The position numbers and the translations under genes were made by a program. This document shows, piece after piece, positions 1 to 14,060 of a stretch of DNA of 64,000 bases (positions within the stretch are counted from its first letter, which is position 1; each line of letters begins with the position of its first letter). Source of the DNA: Rotaria sordida. Lineage: Eukaryota > Rotifera > Eurotatoria > Philodinida > Philodinidae. Location of the stretch: contig CAJNOL010000128.1 of assembly GCA_905250125.1 (NCBI GenBank), positions 124,001 to 188,000 of the forward strand, read 5' to 3'. Below the pieces are notes generated by a model, which had not been told where the DNA came from, made no database searches, and was given only the letters and a program-made list of their open reading frames with translations.

Positions 1-3000
1 ACATGAACCTGTTTCATCATTATCTGGTGGTGTAAGACGACGTGTTGCTGTTAGTATTGCATTTGTAGCTGGTTCACGAACAGTTATTCTTGATGAACCA
101 ACATCAGGTGTTGATCCATGTGCAAGAAGAAGTATTTGGGAAGTTATATTTAAACATAGAACTGGTAGAACGATATTATTAACAACGCATTATTTAGATG
201 AAGCTGATACTTTAAGTGATCGAATTGCTATTATTCATCAAGGTTAGTTTTTATTTTGTTAGATGATTAAATCGAAATAAAGCAAGGTCGAATAACATTT
301 TTGAATATATTTGATAAAAAAAAACTGAATGAAACAGAAGTCTTCTTCATATATAGATCTGTTTTTTGCAATTGTAGCCTATGTAAGAATGTGCAGTTTC
401 AGTTTACTGACCACTGAGTCAGTGTAGATAGTGCACACTGAAGTGTTGAAAGATACTACTACAAAAAAAGGGGCATATTTGATAGAGTTATTGTCTCAAT
501 GTTGCAGCGAAACTATCTTTTTTTTTCATTATTTAGGCCGATTATTATGTAGTGGTTCATCAATGTTCTTAAAAAAACGTTTTGGTAAAGGTTATAGTTT
601 AACAGTTGATTTAAAACTTCGAGTACAAAATAAAATAAAAATTGTTGGTAAGTAAAACACAACCATATATATATATACATATAAATTCTCTTATTATTAT
701 CTAATATTTTATTTTGTACAGAAAGTAAACAATTCAAAGATTTTAATACATTTATATTACAAGAAATGCCTGATGCAACATTACGTGAACATATTGGTAC
801 TGAAGTAACATATTCATTTAAACATGAACAACGACATAAATTTGCACGATTATTTAAACAAATTGAAATTAATAAAGAACGATTAGCTGTAGGAAATTAT
901 GGTTTATCAGATACAACACTTGAAGAGGTTTGCTTTTTATTTATTTTTTTTAATAAAGAATTTATTAAATAATGAATAAATGTTTTTTTTTCAAAGGTTT
1001 TTCTATGGGTAACAGAATTAGCTGATCAAGGAAAAATGGATGATTTAAGTGAAAATTCGACTGTACCAAAAATTGTCATTGAACAAGCACCTATTTCATC
1101 ATCTCATAGTGATGATAGTGGTCTCGGTGGTGAATCGAATGCAACAATGGATGGTAAGTTATATTTATTAGTTATTGAAAAAAGTATTAAAGGATGGATG
1201 AATATAAATTTATTTCATCTGAATTTAATCAACGTCTGTATTTAGATTATTGAAAATAAAAGAATACGAATGCTTATCAAATAATTATTTTGAATAATAT
1301 TAAATTCATTGATTTTAATCAGTAGCTATCGCTGAATATATCAAAATTTTCTAGAGATATTCATGATAGCATGATTTTTTGATAGGTTACCTTAAAAAAG
1401 AATTTCGAAAGTTCAATTACAGCATACAGTAAAACCTCTCTCTAATGTAGGTAACATCAGGGTTAATCAAAAGTGTTCACTTTATTGAGATATACATCAG
1501 AGATTTCAATAGATTGGACTGAAGAAAGCCAACTCATAAGCTATCGATCTTTTACTCGACCAAGATTTTCTATTCAAAAAAAATTTCGGTCCAGTCCATG
1601 AAGACGTCTAATGGTCATTATCGGAAGGTTTTTTTAGTTACAATCGCTTGTTAGCTGAACAAGATGATCTTTTTCTTTTTTTCAACAATTTATTAGTTCA
1701 ACTATTTTTCATCAGAGTTAAATCAGCACATGTTGATATGTTTTAATATTACTAATTATTAAGCACAAAAAAGACAAGATATTAAATCAAGCACATGTTA
1801 CTGTTGTCTAATTTTGTTAAAATATCTACAACATATCTATCTACTTTTTCTGTATGTCCCATGATTGTTTATCATAGATAATATAATTTTTATCTCGTAC
1901 TATGTAAGAAATGTCCTTGGTGGTGCCATCGCAACGGCAGCTTCTTTTTTTAGGAAGATTGTAAACTTGCATGGAATAATTTAGCGTAATGATGAAAGAG
2001 ATTTTCGAAGAATTTCTCGAAAACTATCGTGGCAGCGGCAGATTTTCAGCTGTGATAGACATCTATGTTCTGTATATAACTTATGTTACTCACATTATAG
2101 AAGTTATCAATGCTCATGGGATCAGAAATAAGTGCCCATTTGTTGAGAAAAAGGAGATGCACATATAGAAAGATTTTTATTGTAAAATAGCCGATGATTA
2201 TATAATCATATCTTTAAATTCTAAATATTATATCGAAATAAAATAATTTTAAAGACTAAGATTTCTATTTATTATTAATCTTCTTAAAGGTATATCAATG
2301 ATAAGTGGAAGTAGTGCACAATTACCAACAATATCAAATGCAACATTAAATCCTCCAACAGAATATGCTAGAATACGTGGTCGTAAATTATATTTTCATC
2401 AATTTCAAACATTATTATTAAAACGTTTTCATCATACAAAACGTAATTGGAAAGTTTTTCTTTCACACATTCTTCTTCCATTAATATTTGTTGCTATGTC
2501 AATGGGTTTTACATTATTACGTCCATCACAAATTGTTCAACGACCATGGTTATTAACACCAGCTATGTATGATCAATCAGCAATGTTTGTTAAGTAAGTT
2601 ATACATTACATATATATAGATATATTTTTATAAATAGTGCATAAATAGATAAAAAAAAAAAAGAAAAAATTAAATATATAAAGGTGAGAAGAGATCGACT
2701 AAAGAAAAAGACATTACGGAATGAATTTGTCTATTGATTGAAATTTAAAAAAGGAAATAATTAATAACAACATTGAAATTGCACAATATATAAATAAATT
2801 TAATATTTTTTTTTTCTAACTTCGCGTTTCATATAAACCACTTTTACCAATATATCGTACCCATTTAACTGTGTCTGAATCCGAATAATTAAGTTTATGT
2901 TCAAATACTTTAAGATATCGTACTTTAAAACCTGATGGTGCAAATGGTACTTCAAAATTCATTGATATTGGTGGACGATTCCATTTTTTTTTATCATTTG

Positions 3001-6000
3001 GTAATAATTCAATTTCAGCACTTAATTGTGATTCTTTCATACCACCCATACGTTTCATTTTCCATACAATAGCATTATCAGATGATTTATATTTAGCTTT
3101 ACCTTTCATACATAATAATTGTACATCACATGTATTTGATGGTGTTGGTATACGTATTTCAATTTTTTGTCCAATAAGTGTTGGTTTAAAATTTGATTTA
3201 ACAACAACTTTAACTTCCATTTTTGTACGACCTATTTCACGTACTAATGGTATAACACGAAATGGTAAACTAATATCTTTTGTTGTTCTATAACGCATTA
3301 ATTCAAATTCACCATCAGGTGGTATAAATGATATTGAATGTTCAGATTCAAATTTTGATAATTTAACACATTGATGAAATTGACAATCATCAATAGCAAT
3401 AGCTGTTTTAGTTGTTGTTGTTGTTCCTGTTGTTGTTGATGGATTTGTTGAACCATTTGTTGTTGAATTATTATTTATATTAGTTGAATCTAATGGATTT
3501 TTTGTACGATTATCAACTGTTATTTTATCATTAATACCGAATTTACATTCAGGCATACCTGATAAATAACTTTTCATAACAACACGACCAGCAACATGTG
3601 TACTTAATACTTGACCTTGTTGTGACATAAGTAAATTAACTGATTCAATAACATCAAGAAATAATTCATTACGACGATATTTAATACCTTCACGTCTCCA
3701 ACCAATTTGTCCAGTTACAGCTGATGTTACATTTGTTTGTTCTTCACGTGTTATTGGTCGTACACCTTGTTGTGTTATAAATGATTTTAATACACCTGTA
3801 TCACTATTTTGTGGATAACCAAAATCAAGTATTTCATCCAATAATTCATAAATTAAAACGAAATTATTTTTAATATTTTCTTCACTTATTTTACCAAAAT
3901 ATGATTGCATTATATCAATCATTTTATTTAAAAATTCAAATACCATTGCTGCATTTATATTTTGTTTAGCAACAGCACATAACCATATATTTGAACGCTT
4001 TGTATAAAAAAAACTTGTACGAGCTATATTAACAACAGGAAAACGTGATTGTTGTCGTGCATGTATAACATTAACACGAAATGCATCAACAGCATTTCGA
4101 CCAATATCATCACGATAGACACGCTAGAAACAAAAAAAATTAATAATTTATAATAAAATAAAATAAAAACAGAATCGTTTTTGTTTTTTTTTTAATCATA
4201 CCGAAATGAGTACTTCTCCTTTATGATTATAAATAAAAACTCCACCGATCATCGTTTATCTATTTTAAATGATAAGAAGATGAGATTGAATGAGTTATGT
4301 AAAGACAATAAATATTGGATTAATTTCTATTTGATTCCATAAAATACCCTGTTCGAGTCATCTATGCATCTTAGTAATGAAGTTTTTTTTTTTCTTGTTA
4401 TTCTATAATCATTTTTCAGCATATAATTGGTTCTCAGTAATAGAAAATGAGAATTATCGATGAAAATTAATGGATTCCTATAGAGTTTTCTTTTAAGAAT
4501 GATGACAGAATTCACGACTTTTTTTATTATGGCGCTCTTAACACATTGATAACTTTCATAACGTTGTGCAAATATTTGCGGTTGTATTTTTCTCTGTTCT
4601 TCAATTAAACATTACTTGCTCCATAAAACAGATACACTCGTTTGACGCACCACGTTACTGTCTGAATCATTTTTCAATTTTTCGTCTTTTATTTTCTTTT
4701 ATATACTGCCTTTCTTACGTTACTTTATTTTTCTAAAAGAAAAAAGTAATAAGTATTGTGATGTCGTCTCACTCATTGGAAAAATATAAAAAATTACTTG
4801 CAAAGGAGCCACAAGTTAATGATAAATATGTAATTATTGATGTTAAATGGTTGGAACATTGGAAACGCTATGTTGGTATCGAAAAATCAGATGAAGAAAA
4901 AGTCACTGAACCAGGTCCAATAGAGTTTTCAAAATTAGTCGATCCAGCAACAGCCAAGAATTCAAATGAAATACAACTTCGTTCAGATGCTGTCGAAGGA
5001 AATGATTATACTTTTATTCCATATGAACTCTATAAAGACTTAGTACAGACATATGAACAAAATGGTCCCGAAATAATTCGTAAAGCAATTCCACAAGGTG
5101 AATATTCAGCTGTAATTGAAACATTTCTTGTACCATTACGACTTCGTGAATCAAGATCTTCCGATGCTAAAGTAAAACAAATCTATCGTAGTCGTCGAAC
5201 TAAAATAGAAGAATTAAAAAAGGATATTTGCAATGAATTTCATATTACAGGAAATTCAAACTATAGTTTATATGCATCAACGGATGAAAAAGGCTTAAAT
5301 TGGAAACTTATTGATGAACGATCAGATTTAACTATTGATGATATTATTTTAACAAGAAATGCATTTATTACATATGAATCCCGAGTAGTATCAGCACATA
5401 ATGCTTCTTCATCTTCTTCACCAAGAATAAATTATACCCTTGGATCTTCATCAAGAACACATTTCACTCCTGGACTATGTGGTTTATCAAATTTGGGTAA
5501 CACCTGTTTCATGAATTCAGCTTTACAATGTTTATCAAATGTTCCAGCATTAACAGAATATTTTCTTTCTGATAAATATAAAGAACATATAAATCGTGAT
5601 AATCCATTAGGAATGAAAGGTGATGTTGCTCTAGCATATGGTGAATTAATACATGAAATATGGTCAGGTAAAACAAATTATTGTGCACCAGCATCTTTGA
5701 AGAAAAATGTTGCACGTTATGCACCACAATTTAGTGGTTATGCACAACAAGATTCACAAGAATTTATGTCATTTTTACTTGATGGTTTACATGAAGATTT
5801 AAATCATGTTAAACAAAAACCATATGTAGAAAAAAAAGATGATGATGGAAAAGCTGATGATTTAACATTAGCTGATGAACAATGGGATTATTATCGAAAA
5901 CGAAATCAATCGAAAATTCATGATATATTTCATGGGCAAATAAAATCTATTGTACACTGTCTAACGTGTGGTACAGCAGCACGTACATTTGATCCAATCT

Positions 6001-9000
6001 GTTTTCTAAGTTTACCATTACCAGGCAAAGGAAAAATACGAACATTTAAAATCGAATTTGTTCGTTTAAATGGACAAATTAAAACTTATGAGATTAAATG
6101 TGATGAACATGGTCGTGTACGTAATTTAGTTCAAGAATTTTGTGATCGTTTTCAACAGAAAAAGAAAAAAATTAGTGAAACTGTACCTATGGAGACAGAT
6201 AATATATCAAAATCCGATGAAATTAATCAAGATGAAGAAGAGGAAGATGAAGAAGAAGATTTTACAAAAGCATCAGATTATGATGGACATCAACCTAAAC
6301 CAGAATATATTTTAGCTGCTGAAATTTACAATCATCGAATTCATTTACAATATCCAGATAATAATTTGTTAACAAGTATACTTGACCGTGATCAAGTTGT
6401 TTTTTATGAAGTACCTGATTCATTAAAAATAGCAGATAGCGAGAAGATTTTAATGCCATGTACTTTTCGAGATGAATATTATCATAACAATTTTGGTTTA
6501 CCTATTTATCTTAGTGTACCAAGACATAACTGTAAAGGAAGAGATATTCAAGAAGCATTGCAAGTAAATAATATGATACTAAATATCTTCGATAATTATT
6601 CATCTATTTATAATGATTCATTTTTTTTAGAAAAGAATTGGTGATTTTCTTCCATTACCTTCAACGGAATCATCAGATAAACCATTTTATAATGCTGTAT
6701 TGATAACTAGTCAAGGTTATGGCCAATCAAATAAATTATTAAAAGCATGTCTTGATGATCATATCGATTTTTCTCGTAAAAGTACATCACTTGTTGTTGA
6801 TGTTACATCATCAATTGTTGAAAAATATAAAAAACAAGAAGATGAAAAACGTTCCGAAAAAGATCATACTTCATCAATTACTTCTGGTATTCAAACACGT
6901 AGTCAACAAAAACGATCAACAACATTACTAGATTGTTTTAAATATTTTACAAAAAAAGAAGTATTATCCGATGATGATCTATGGAAATGTCCAAAATGTA
7001 ATACATTAAAAAAAGCTACAAAAAAAATTGATTTATGGCTTTTACCAAAAGTTTTAATTGTACAATTAAAACGTTTTAATTATACTCGTTATTTTCGTGA
7101 TAAAATTGATTTATTAATTGAATGTCCACTACAAAATTTAGATTTATCACAATTTGTTATAAATCCAAATGAAAAAGCGAAAGCAAAATATAATTTAATT
7201 GCTGTTAGTAATCATATGGGTGGTTTAGGTGGTGGACATTACACAGCACATGCAAAAAATTCTAATGATAACAAATGGCATACATTTGATGATTCATATG
7301 TATCAGATGTTAATGACGATAATGTTATTGGTAAAGCAGCTTATGTTCTTATTTATCAACAACAAGAACAACAATCATAAGAAAACGAATGCGCGAAGAA
7401 ATGAAAATATCGATTTAATTTCTTTGTGAAAACTCTTATTGTTTTTCTTTTCTCTCCGATAATCTTTTTGCTTCAATTGACCTAAGCAAGAAAAAATTTT
7501 CCATATATATTTTGATGTTCTTTCATAGACATTCATCTTTCTTTTTTTTTTTTTCTAATATTTATTCCAGAGCAAAATATAACAAGCTTTTTTTTTTTTT
7601 AATTTTGTCTTTTTGTTATAGGTCATTCGATGATAATGATCAAATAGCACGAACTCTTGATAATCGTTTGAGAAATAATTCATTTCCAAATATTGGTACA
7701 ACTTGTATGAAAGATGCACCATTAGCATCAGATAAACAATCATATAAATGTGGAGAAGGTGACAAAAATTTTTATGTACCAACCGATTCAACTAATTACA
7801 ATAAATATTCAAAATGTTCAGAATGTTATGCAAAGGCATTACAGGTAATAATTTAATGTTTCCTTCATTTCTACTATAGGACGATCCAAAAATTCGAATG
7901 AAAAAGAAACACGAAAATCTTATTAACAGTTGAAAGAATTGACTTGAAATTTTTATAAATTTTATTCAGTATATTTTAAACAAAACATATATATATTTAT
8001 CAATGAGTGAATTTGAGTTATCTATGTTTGTAAAAACGAAAACTGTCCATTGAATTTTATAAGAAAACATTACATAAAGAATTTATCAAAGCTATCTCTC
8101 AACACATTTGTGAAACTAACATTACACGTTAGAGCTATTCCAAAAATTTGCTCCAAAATATACTGTATTATGACAGAAATCGGAACTTAGTATTTAAAAT
8201 ATGAGTTCTTTGTATATTCACGATGAAAAGACTTTGTTTCTAGAAAACATTTTTCCTAAGACGTAGATTAAAAGCAGAGATGTTCATCATAGTGATGGCA
8301 GCACCGTCATAGACATTTGTGATTTAAAGAAGTTGTTCGATTCAATAACTTCTATGTTCATTGCACTTATCGTTGCTCCAATTTTTTTTTTCTATGCAAA
8401 TATATCAAACACAATGTTGACGAGATGCTGACTAACATTTGATACTAGTGGATTTATATATTTTAATTCTGTAAGATCACTTTGAACTGCGGATGAAAAT
8501 AAAATTATTCGAAACAAAACCTTAAGAAGCCTTTAACAAAATCATAAATTGTCTCATATAAATTATTTGAACGGTTAACGAGATATTCATATTTCTATTT
8601 TGTTTGAACTTTCGAAACACTATATGTTTATCTATCTATATATATAATTAGATTTGTCCAAGCGATTCATTTGGACGACCACCAACACGAAAAACAAAAT
8701 CTGGCATTGTGGTTTGTGTTAAAAGTTTTTTTAGACAATAAACTTCCTATTAATCGTTTTTCAATTCTAGTTGTATGATCTAAATAATTTTACATTGAAT
8801 GAATATTTACTTAATAGTCATCATGCTTTTACAGATAATCGGTATGAACTATTGTATTTTTTTTTTCTACGTATAGAATAAAGTGATTATTATTTAGTTA
8901 TGGTGGTTTAACATTTGGAGAACAAATTGAAGATGATTATTTTAATCGAAGTCATGCATTAGTTTGGTTTAATAATAAAGGTACTGTAGATAGTCTTGAA

Positions 9001-12000
9001 AAAAATAACTAAATAAAACCGTTCTTCTTTTTTAAGGTTATCATGCTTTACCATCATATTTAAATGTAATGAATAATTTAATTCTTCGTTCGAAAATTTC
9101 TGATCCAACAATAGCTGGAAAATTTGGTATATCAACATATAGTCATCCATTTACATTAAATAGTGATCTATTATCTCAACAATCTCTTGAACAACGTATA
9201 TCAGATTTTGGTATTGCAATTACTGTTTTATGTGCATATTCATTTGTACCAGCAGCCGTTATTTTATATCTTGTACGAGAATATGTAACACAAGAAAAAC
9301 GTTTAATATTTATTTGTGGTGTTAAACCATTAAGTAAAGAATTTTTTTTTCTTTCTCAAAAAAAAAAACAAATTAATTAATTTAAAAATTAAAAATAATA
9401 TTTGTTTTTTTTTTGTTTTAGTTTATTGGTTATCAACATTTATTTGGGATTTAGTTTATTATTTAATTTTAATTAGTTTAACTATGGCTTTGATAAAAAT
9501 ATTTAATATATCAGCATTTAATTCACGTGTTATGACAACTCAAGCAATATTTTGTTTATTATTTCTATATGGATGGTCATCAATACCATTAGTTTATTGT
9601 CTTGTTCGAGTTTTTAAAGATACAAGTACAGCATTTATGGCTGCATTTTGTCTTTGGATGTTTTCTGGTATGCTAACATGTATAGCTGATTTAATGTTAA
9701 CATTATATGGATGGGTACCTGGTATAGTACGTGTTCAATCGATTTTATCACGTTTTTTTCTTGTATTTCCACCATATTGTCTTGGTTCTGGACTTGTTTA
9801 TTTAATGCGTAATGAATTAATGGCTGATTTTGGTCGTACAATTGATGCTGATCTTTATGTAAATCCATTTTCATTAAAAATTATTGGTGATCGAATAATA
9901 GCAATGATTCTAATTGGTTTTATTGGATTAATAGTAACATATGTACTTGATTTAGATCTTCGATTTCCAAATATTTTTTATAAAGTAAAAAATAAATTTA
10001 AAAAAAATGTGAAAATAAAAAGATTTTTGTTTGTTATAGGTTCCAGCACCAGACACAACTATGGATGGAGATGTAATGGAAGAACGACATAGAATATTAC
10101 ATTCCAATGAAACAAATCATGATATATTACAAGCAAAAAGTTTAACAAAAGTTTTTCGACGTGCAACTGGTCAATCATTGTTAGCAGTTGATCATTTATG
10201 TTTTGGAATATCTAAAGGTCAATGTTTTGGTTTACTTGGAATAAATGGAGCCGTAAGACGAAATTTTTTTCCTTTTTCTATAGAAAATTTATATAAGTTT
10301 TTTTTTTCCCCTCATAGGGTAAAACAACAACATTTAAAATGATCACTGGTAATTGAATAAAAATTTTTCTTAATTTTAATTAATATTTGTTTTGTTTTGT
10401 TTTTTATTTAGGTGATGTTCATCCAACAAGTGGTGATTGTTTTCTATATGAAAAACAAATTCGTACTCAAGCTTATGAATATCCAGGTTCAATTGGTTAT
10501 TGTCCACAATTTGATGCTGTTGATGGTTATTTAACTAGTCGTGAAGCACTTATGTGTTATGCAAAATTAATTGGTATAGCTGATCGTGAACATGTTGTTA
10601 ATTTAACATTAAAAAAATTTCATATGGAATCATTTGCTAATCAAATTATACGAACTTATAGTGGAGGAATGAGAAGGTAAGACAAAAAAAGAATAATTTA
10701 AAAATTGAAAAAAAAAACAACAAAACAAAAATTCTTTTTAGAAAATTATCAGTAGCTGTGGCTATGTTAGGACAACCAGATTTAATATTATTGGTAAGTT
10801 TAATTGATTGTTCATATACAAAACGAAAAGACTTTATTAATTTGTATTTTAGGATGAACCAACAAATGGAATGGGTAAATAAAAAAAATTTTAAAGAATA
10901 AAAAGAATAATATTTAATTAATTTTGTTTAGATCCTGGAAATCGTCGTATCGTTTGGAATAATATAATTAAAGCTAAGAAACAAGATAAAGCTATTTTAT
11001 TAACATCACATTCAATGGCTGAATGTGATGTTTTATGTTCACGTTTAGCAATTATGGTTAATGGACAATTTAAATGTCTTGGTACATCACAACATTTAAA
11101 ACATCGTTTTGGTACTGGTTATTATTTAAAATTACGTCTTGAAAATGAATCATCAATACAAATAGCATCAAATATAATTCATCAATATCTTCCAGATTCA
11201 AATATGACGGTTTGAAAAAAATAAAATAAAATTTTTCTTTTTTAAATTAATATTGAAAAATGTTTCGTTTTATTGTTTTGTATTCAGGAAAAACATGGCA
11301 CAAGATTAGAATATAATATTCCAAAAACATATACATTATCAAAAATATTTGGTTTTATTGAAACAAATAAACATCTTATGAATGTTATTGATTATTCACT
11401 TTCTCAAACAACACTTGAACATGTATGAAAAAGTATTTTTCTTCTTATTTTGTAAAACACGATTTAAAACAAATGTTGAAGTATAGAGTTAAAAAATTTG
11501 ATTCCCGCTTCCACATAGACCGTGACAGACAATGTTAAATAGGGATGCCAAATACGATTGATTTCACGATGAAAACATTCCATTGTAGATGGGAACGAAA
11601 TAGAAATTTATTAAAAATGAACTTTGCTCCGAAAGAAAAACTATCCTTGCTATTTTTCCGTCTGTTTGTAACAATAGAATAATTCGATAACGAAACAATA
11701 TAATGATCTGAAATTTTCAGGCATGAGTCGCCCTAGTGAGAAACACTTCTGGTAAAAATTTCAGATTGATACATCAAACTAGAGTAAAGTTCTAGCTTAT
11801 TTATAGCCTTTATTTGCTTCCATTCATTTTCTATGATCATTTTAGCACATATAGTGTTAAAATAAACAAAAAAAATGATACTAAATTTTAGTTTTCTCAA
11901 TAGAGAAACAACTGTAAAACATCCGGTTCGGTAAAAGTTTACTCTCATTTTGACCTTTTAAAAAAATTGGTTGTATGTTGAACGGGATGGGAGAAGTTTC

Positions 12001-13249
12001 AATTTTTCTTATTGAAAGCCATGTTCTGAGAAAAATAGTAAATAACTTTAGATATGAATTTCGTCATTCAAATCTAGCAACAAAAATATATTCATAATAT
12101 ATTCAAATGGAATTTTTAAAGCACACAACAGATGACGTCAGCTAGTATCATCTGTCGTACTTAAATTATATATAAATATTTATTCAATGCTGATGTAAAT
12201 AAAAAGGCAACTTTCCCAAAACTAAAAAGTTGTAGCAAAAACCACTAAAATTTCTCGAAAAACACGGTGATAGGTTCGAAATATCTTTTGAAAGTCTGTT
12301 AAAATTTGGTCTTTTTTTTCGAAAAGTCATATATATTCTAAGAGAGAAGATTTTGCTGCATCTTTTTATGATAAAAACTCAACGTCGGTGTTTTTATTCA
12401 AAAGAAAAGCATTCTCTGAGGGCGTCCCTTAAGTAAACATATAAATTAGTTTGAATAATTGCTAGTTTGCTACATTTATTAAAATGTTCATGTAATAGTA
12501 GTGCTACATATTCTTTCATAATTCAATGTACCATACTAAGGTGGTTATTTCATCATTGGAATTTATTCACCCTAGTTCTACAGCTATTGCCTCTTGACGA
12601 GGATATATCGTTTCAGAATAGATTTTATATTTAATGAATTTCCTTTATCTCTTAGACAATAATGAAACGTTTTCAAAATAAAAATATCTCTGTCTAGTAG
12701 TTTTTCATCAATTCTATCTTTTGCAATAAGAATTCAATCAAAAACTACATGCTAAAAATGCAGAAAAAATATTACCAAAAGAGAAGTTTTTTATGATCCA
12801 TCCTGTAGAATAAAGCAATCTCTTCGTGATTAGCAACAGCAGCTACATCATGTTTCACATTTTAATCCTTGAGGAGTTGTGCTAACAACTTTTGTTTATA
12901 TATATATATATATATATATTTTTTATAGGTTTTTCTTCGATTTGCAAGTAAACAACGAGATAATTCTATTGCTAATCTTGAAGATGTTATTATTGATGAT
13001 ACAGCATCAATATCATCATCAACAGTTCATTCATTTGTTCAAACTACTGATAAAGGAAATAATACATATTCACGTCGTTCACCATCATTTACACCAAATC
13101 AAAATGATAATTCATCACAAACAGCAGCTGATTTACAAGAATTACCTGTTATTGATAGTTGTACAGATCTTGTACTTAATGTTGATCGTCCACCTTCATC
13201 AACATCAAATACATCATCTCAACAAGATGAACATGTCTTTCGTATATAA
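1..13249 (+). CDS. ABCA-type full ABC lipid transporter, 3' part (5' end outside window)
   Basis: Membrane lipid exporter of the ABCA subfamily. Exons: 1-242, 537-647, 722-927, 997-1153, 2290-2593, 7622-7844, 8652-8711, 8771-8841, 8898-8980, 9037-9333, 9422-9984, 10040-10252, 10318-10348, 10412-10676, 10742-10793, 10853-10874, 10932-11209, 11288-11422, 12929-13249; phases agree at each join. NBD1 enters at its signature (LSGGV) and Walker B ([11 protein letters not shown]), with H-loop TTHYLDEAD. The R region, then TMD2 follow: first helix in exon 2290-2593, a Cys-bearing extracellular loop, and the family motif VWFNNKG before the remaining helices. NBD2 has Walker A GINGAGKTTT split by an intron, Q-loop CPQFD, signature YSGGM, Walker B LILLDEPTNGMD and H-loop TSHSMAE. 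The C-terminal exon has the ABCA-like VFLRFA start, then a Ser/Thr-rich tail. Both ATPase sites look intact. The 2594-7621 intron contains two other genes. Introns 1154-2289, 7845-8651 and 11423-12928 are also long and I see no coding sequence in them. Closest human families by eye are ABCA1/ABCA4/ABCA7; which one cannot be said. Confidence 0.93.
2816..4252 (-). CDS. AP2M1: AP-2 complex subunit mu (clathrin adaptor), nested in an ABCA intron
   Basis: Medium subunit of the AP-2 adaptor, which recognises tyrosine-based sorting signals at clathrin-coated pits of the plasma membrane. Two coding exons: 4252-4202 (17 codons from [14 protein letters not shown]) and 4123-2816, joined by a short GT-AG intron; 452 residues against about 435 in vertebrates. 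The N-terminal longin-like domain, the linker with the conserved [10 protein letters not shown] block (site of the regulatory Thr in vertebrates) and the mu-homology domain from the FGINDK region to the terminal YETRS are all collinear with animal AP-2 mu. The extra length is mostly an Asn/Ser/Thr-rich loop around residues 240-280, before the [11 protein letters not shown] block, where animal proteins have a variable linker. The gene lies entirely inside an ABCA intron on the opposite strand, so the ABCA pre-mRNA contains its antisense. Confidence 0.96.
4761..7380 (+). CDS. Ubiquitin carboxyl-terminal hydrolase, USP4/11/15 type, nested in an ABCA intron
   Basis: Cysteine protease that removes ubiquitin from proteins. 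Exons 4761-6563 and 6631-7380 (intron 6564-6630) give 850 residues. Order: N-terminal DUSP domain (about residues 10-120), a ubiquitin-like domain (about 130-215), then the split USP core. The catalytic Cys box [13 protein letters not shown] places the nucleophile at Cys249; the His box [11 protein letters not shown] places the general base at His804, followed by WHTFDDSYV. Zinc-ribbon pairs HCLTCG and KCPKCN are present, and an acidic stretch (residues about 485-510) lies in the insert between core halves, as in USP4/11/15. All catalytic parts look intact. Start: the ATG at 4761 gives [11 protein letters not shown] and precedes the DUSP domain. The gene is on the same strand as, and wholly within an intron of, the ABCA gene. 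Orthology to one of USP4, USP11 or USP15 cannot be decided. Confidence 0.95.
12895..12919. repeat. (TA)n tract next to the last ABCA acceptor
   Basis: About 12 TA units ending only nine bases before the acceptor of the last ABCA exon (12929), where a pyrimidine tract would normally lie. Confidence 0.85.
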
Positions 13250-13335
13250 TGAGAGAAAAAAAAAATGACGAAAATAAAATTCTTTTGTTTTTATTTTGTT
13301 TGCCAATTTTAATTTAAAATATATGTAAACATTTC

Positions 13336-13341
13336 AATAAA
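13336..13341 (+). terminator. Candidate poly(A) signal AATAAA of the ABCA gene
   Basis: AATAAA 87 bases after the ABCA stop codon; a second AATAAA lies at 13273-13278. Either could be the cleavage signal. The small minus-strand gene ends only a few bases further on. Confidence 0.4.
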
Positions 13342-13361
13342 AGAAAGAAAAAATTTATTGA

Positions 13362-13575
13362 TCATCTTGTTTCACATGTTGATTGATCTTGATCTGTAGA
13401 ATTATTTGTGGACATTGACGGTGGTTCCATATTTGCATAGATAGCATCTAACATATTTTTATTATCGCCATCCATTACTGGCATTATATTGTCTTCGTTC
13501 GAATGTTTTCCTAGTTGAAAAACTAAATAGAATTTTTTTGTTTGCTGTGAGAATGTACATACCATCTTTATCCAT
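13362..13575 (-). CDS. Small unknown two-exon gene, 57 residues
   Basis: Exon 1 is 13575-13563 (ATG GAT AAA GAT G), then a 40-base intron with GT at 13562 and a pyrimidine-rich AG end, then exon 2, 13522-13362. The product starts MDKDVFQLGKHSNED and ends STCETR. It is acidic and Ser/Thr/Asn-rich, with no signal peptide, membrane segment or domain that I recognise. In support: a good donor, consistent phase and local codon use like neighbouring genes. Against: short length, and exon 1 codes for only four residues and a bit. It could be the last exons of a longer gene. It is convergent with ABCA; the two stop codons are about 110 bases apart, so the transcripts may overlap at their 3' ends. Confidence 0.4.
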
Positions 13576-14060
13576 TATTTAATGTTTTTGTTGTTAACTA
13601 TATGAGATAAATATACAATCATCTGTAAACATATGTTGTTTACGCTTGATCGAACTTGTTTTTTTTTCTGTATCAAGATAAACAAGTCAACTGATTGGAA
13701 ACACCTACATTTATTTATTTTTAATAACGAAAAATTCCAATTATCAATTATTCATGCAGACTATTTGATATAATATAAATGCAAATTTTACTAACGAGAA
13801 CGAATGTTTGGTTTGAAACTTTATAAAGCAAATCATATGATACAAAATCAATAATAAATCATCGTGTGTACATTTTATGTAATTTCAATCGTTTCATAAA
13901 AATTATGAATAAAAATTTTTTTCTCTAGTATAAGTATAACATATTCGATATTATTTTGAAATCTTTTTACATCGGATATCATTTTGTTTAATCAAATCAT
14001 GGATATTAATAGTGATAGTGAGAAGCTTTAATATTGAAGCACCTATATGATTAAATAATA
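13576..14060. other. Non-genic stretch
   Basis: A/T-rich sequence between the small minus-strand gene and the PARN-like remnant. I see no open frame, repeat or RNA gene in it. Confidence 0.5.

Noticed and set aside
4758..4760. GTG start one codon before the USP ATG
   Set aside because: Animal genes start at ATG; the ATG at 4761 is used instead.
12879..13268. 129-residue frame rich in His, Ile and Leu overlapping the last ABCA exon
   Set aside because: It is the +1 shadow of the ABCA exon; the ABCA frame from 12929 has family similarity and splice phase support.
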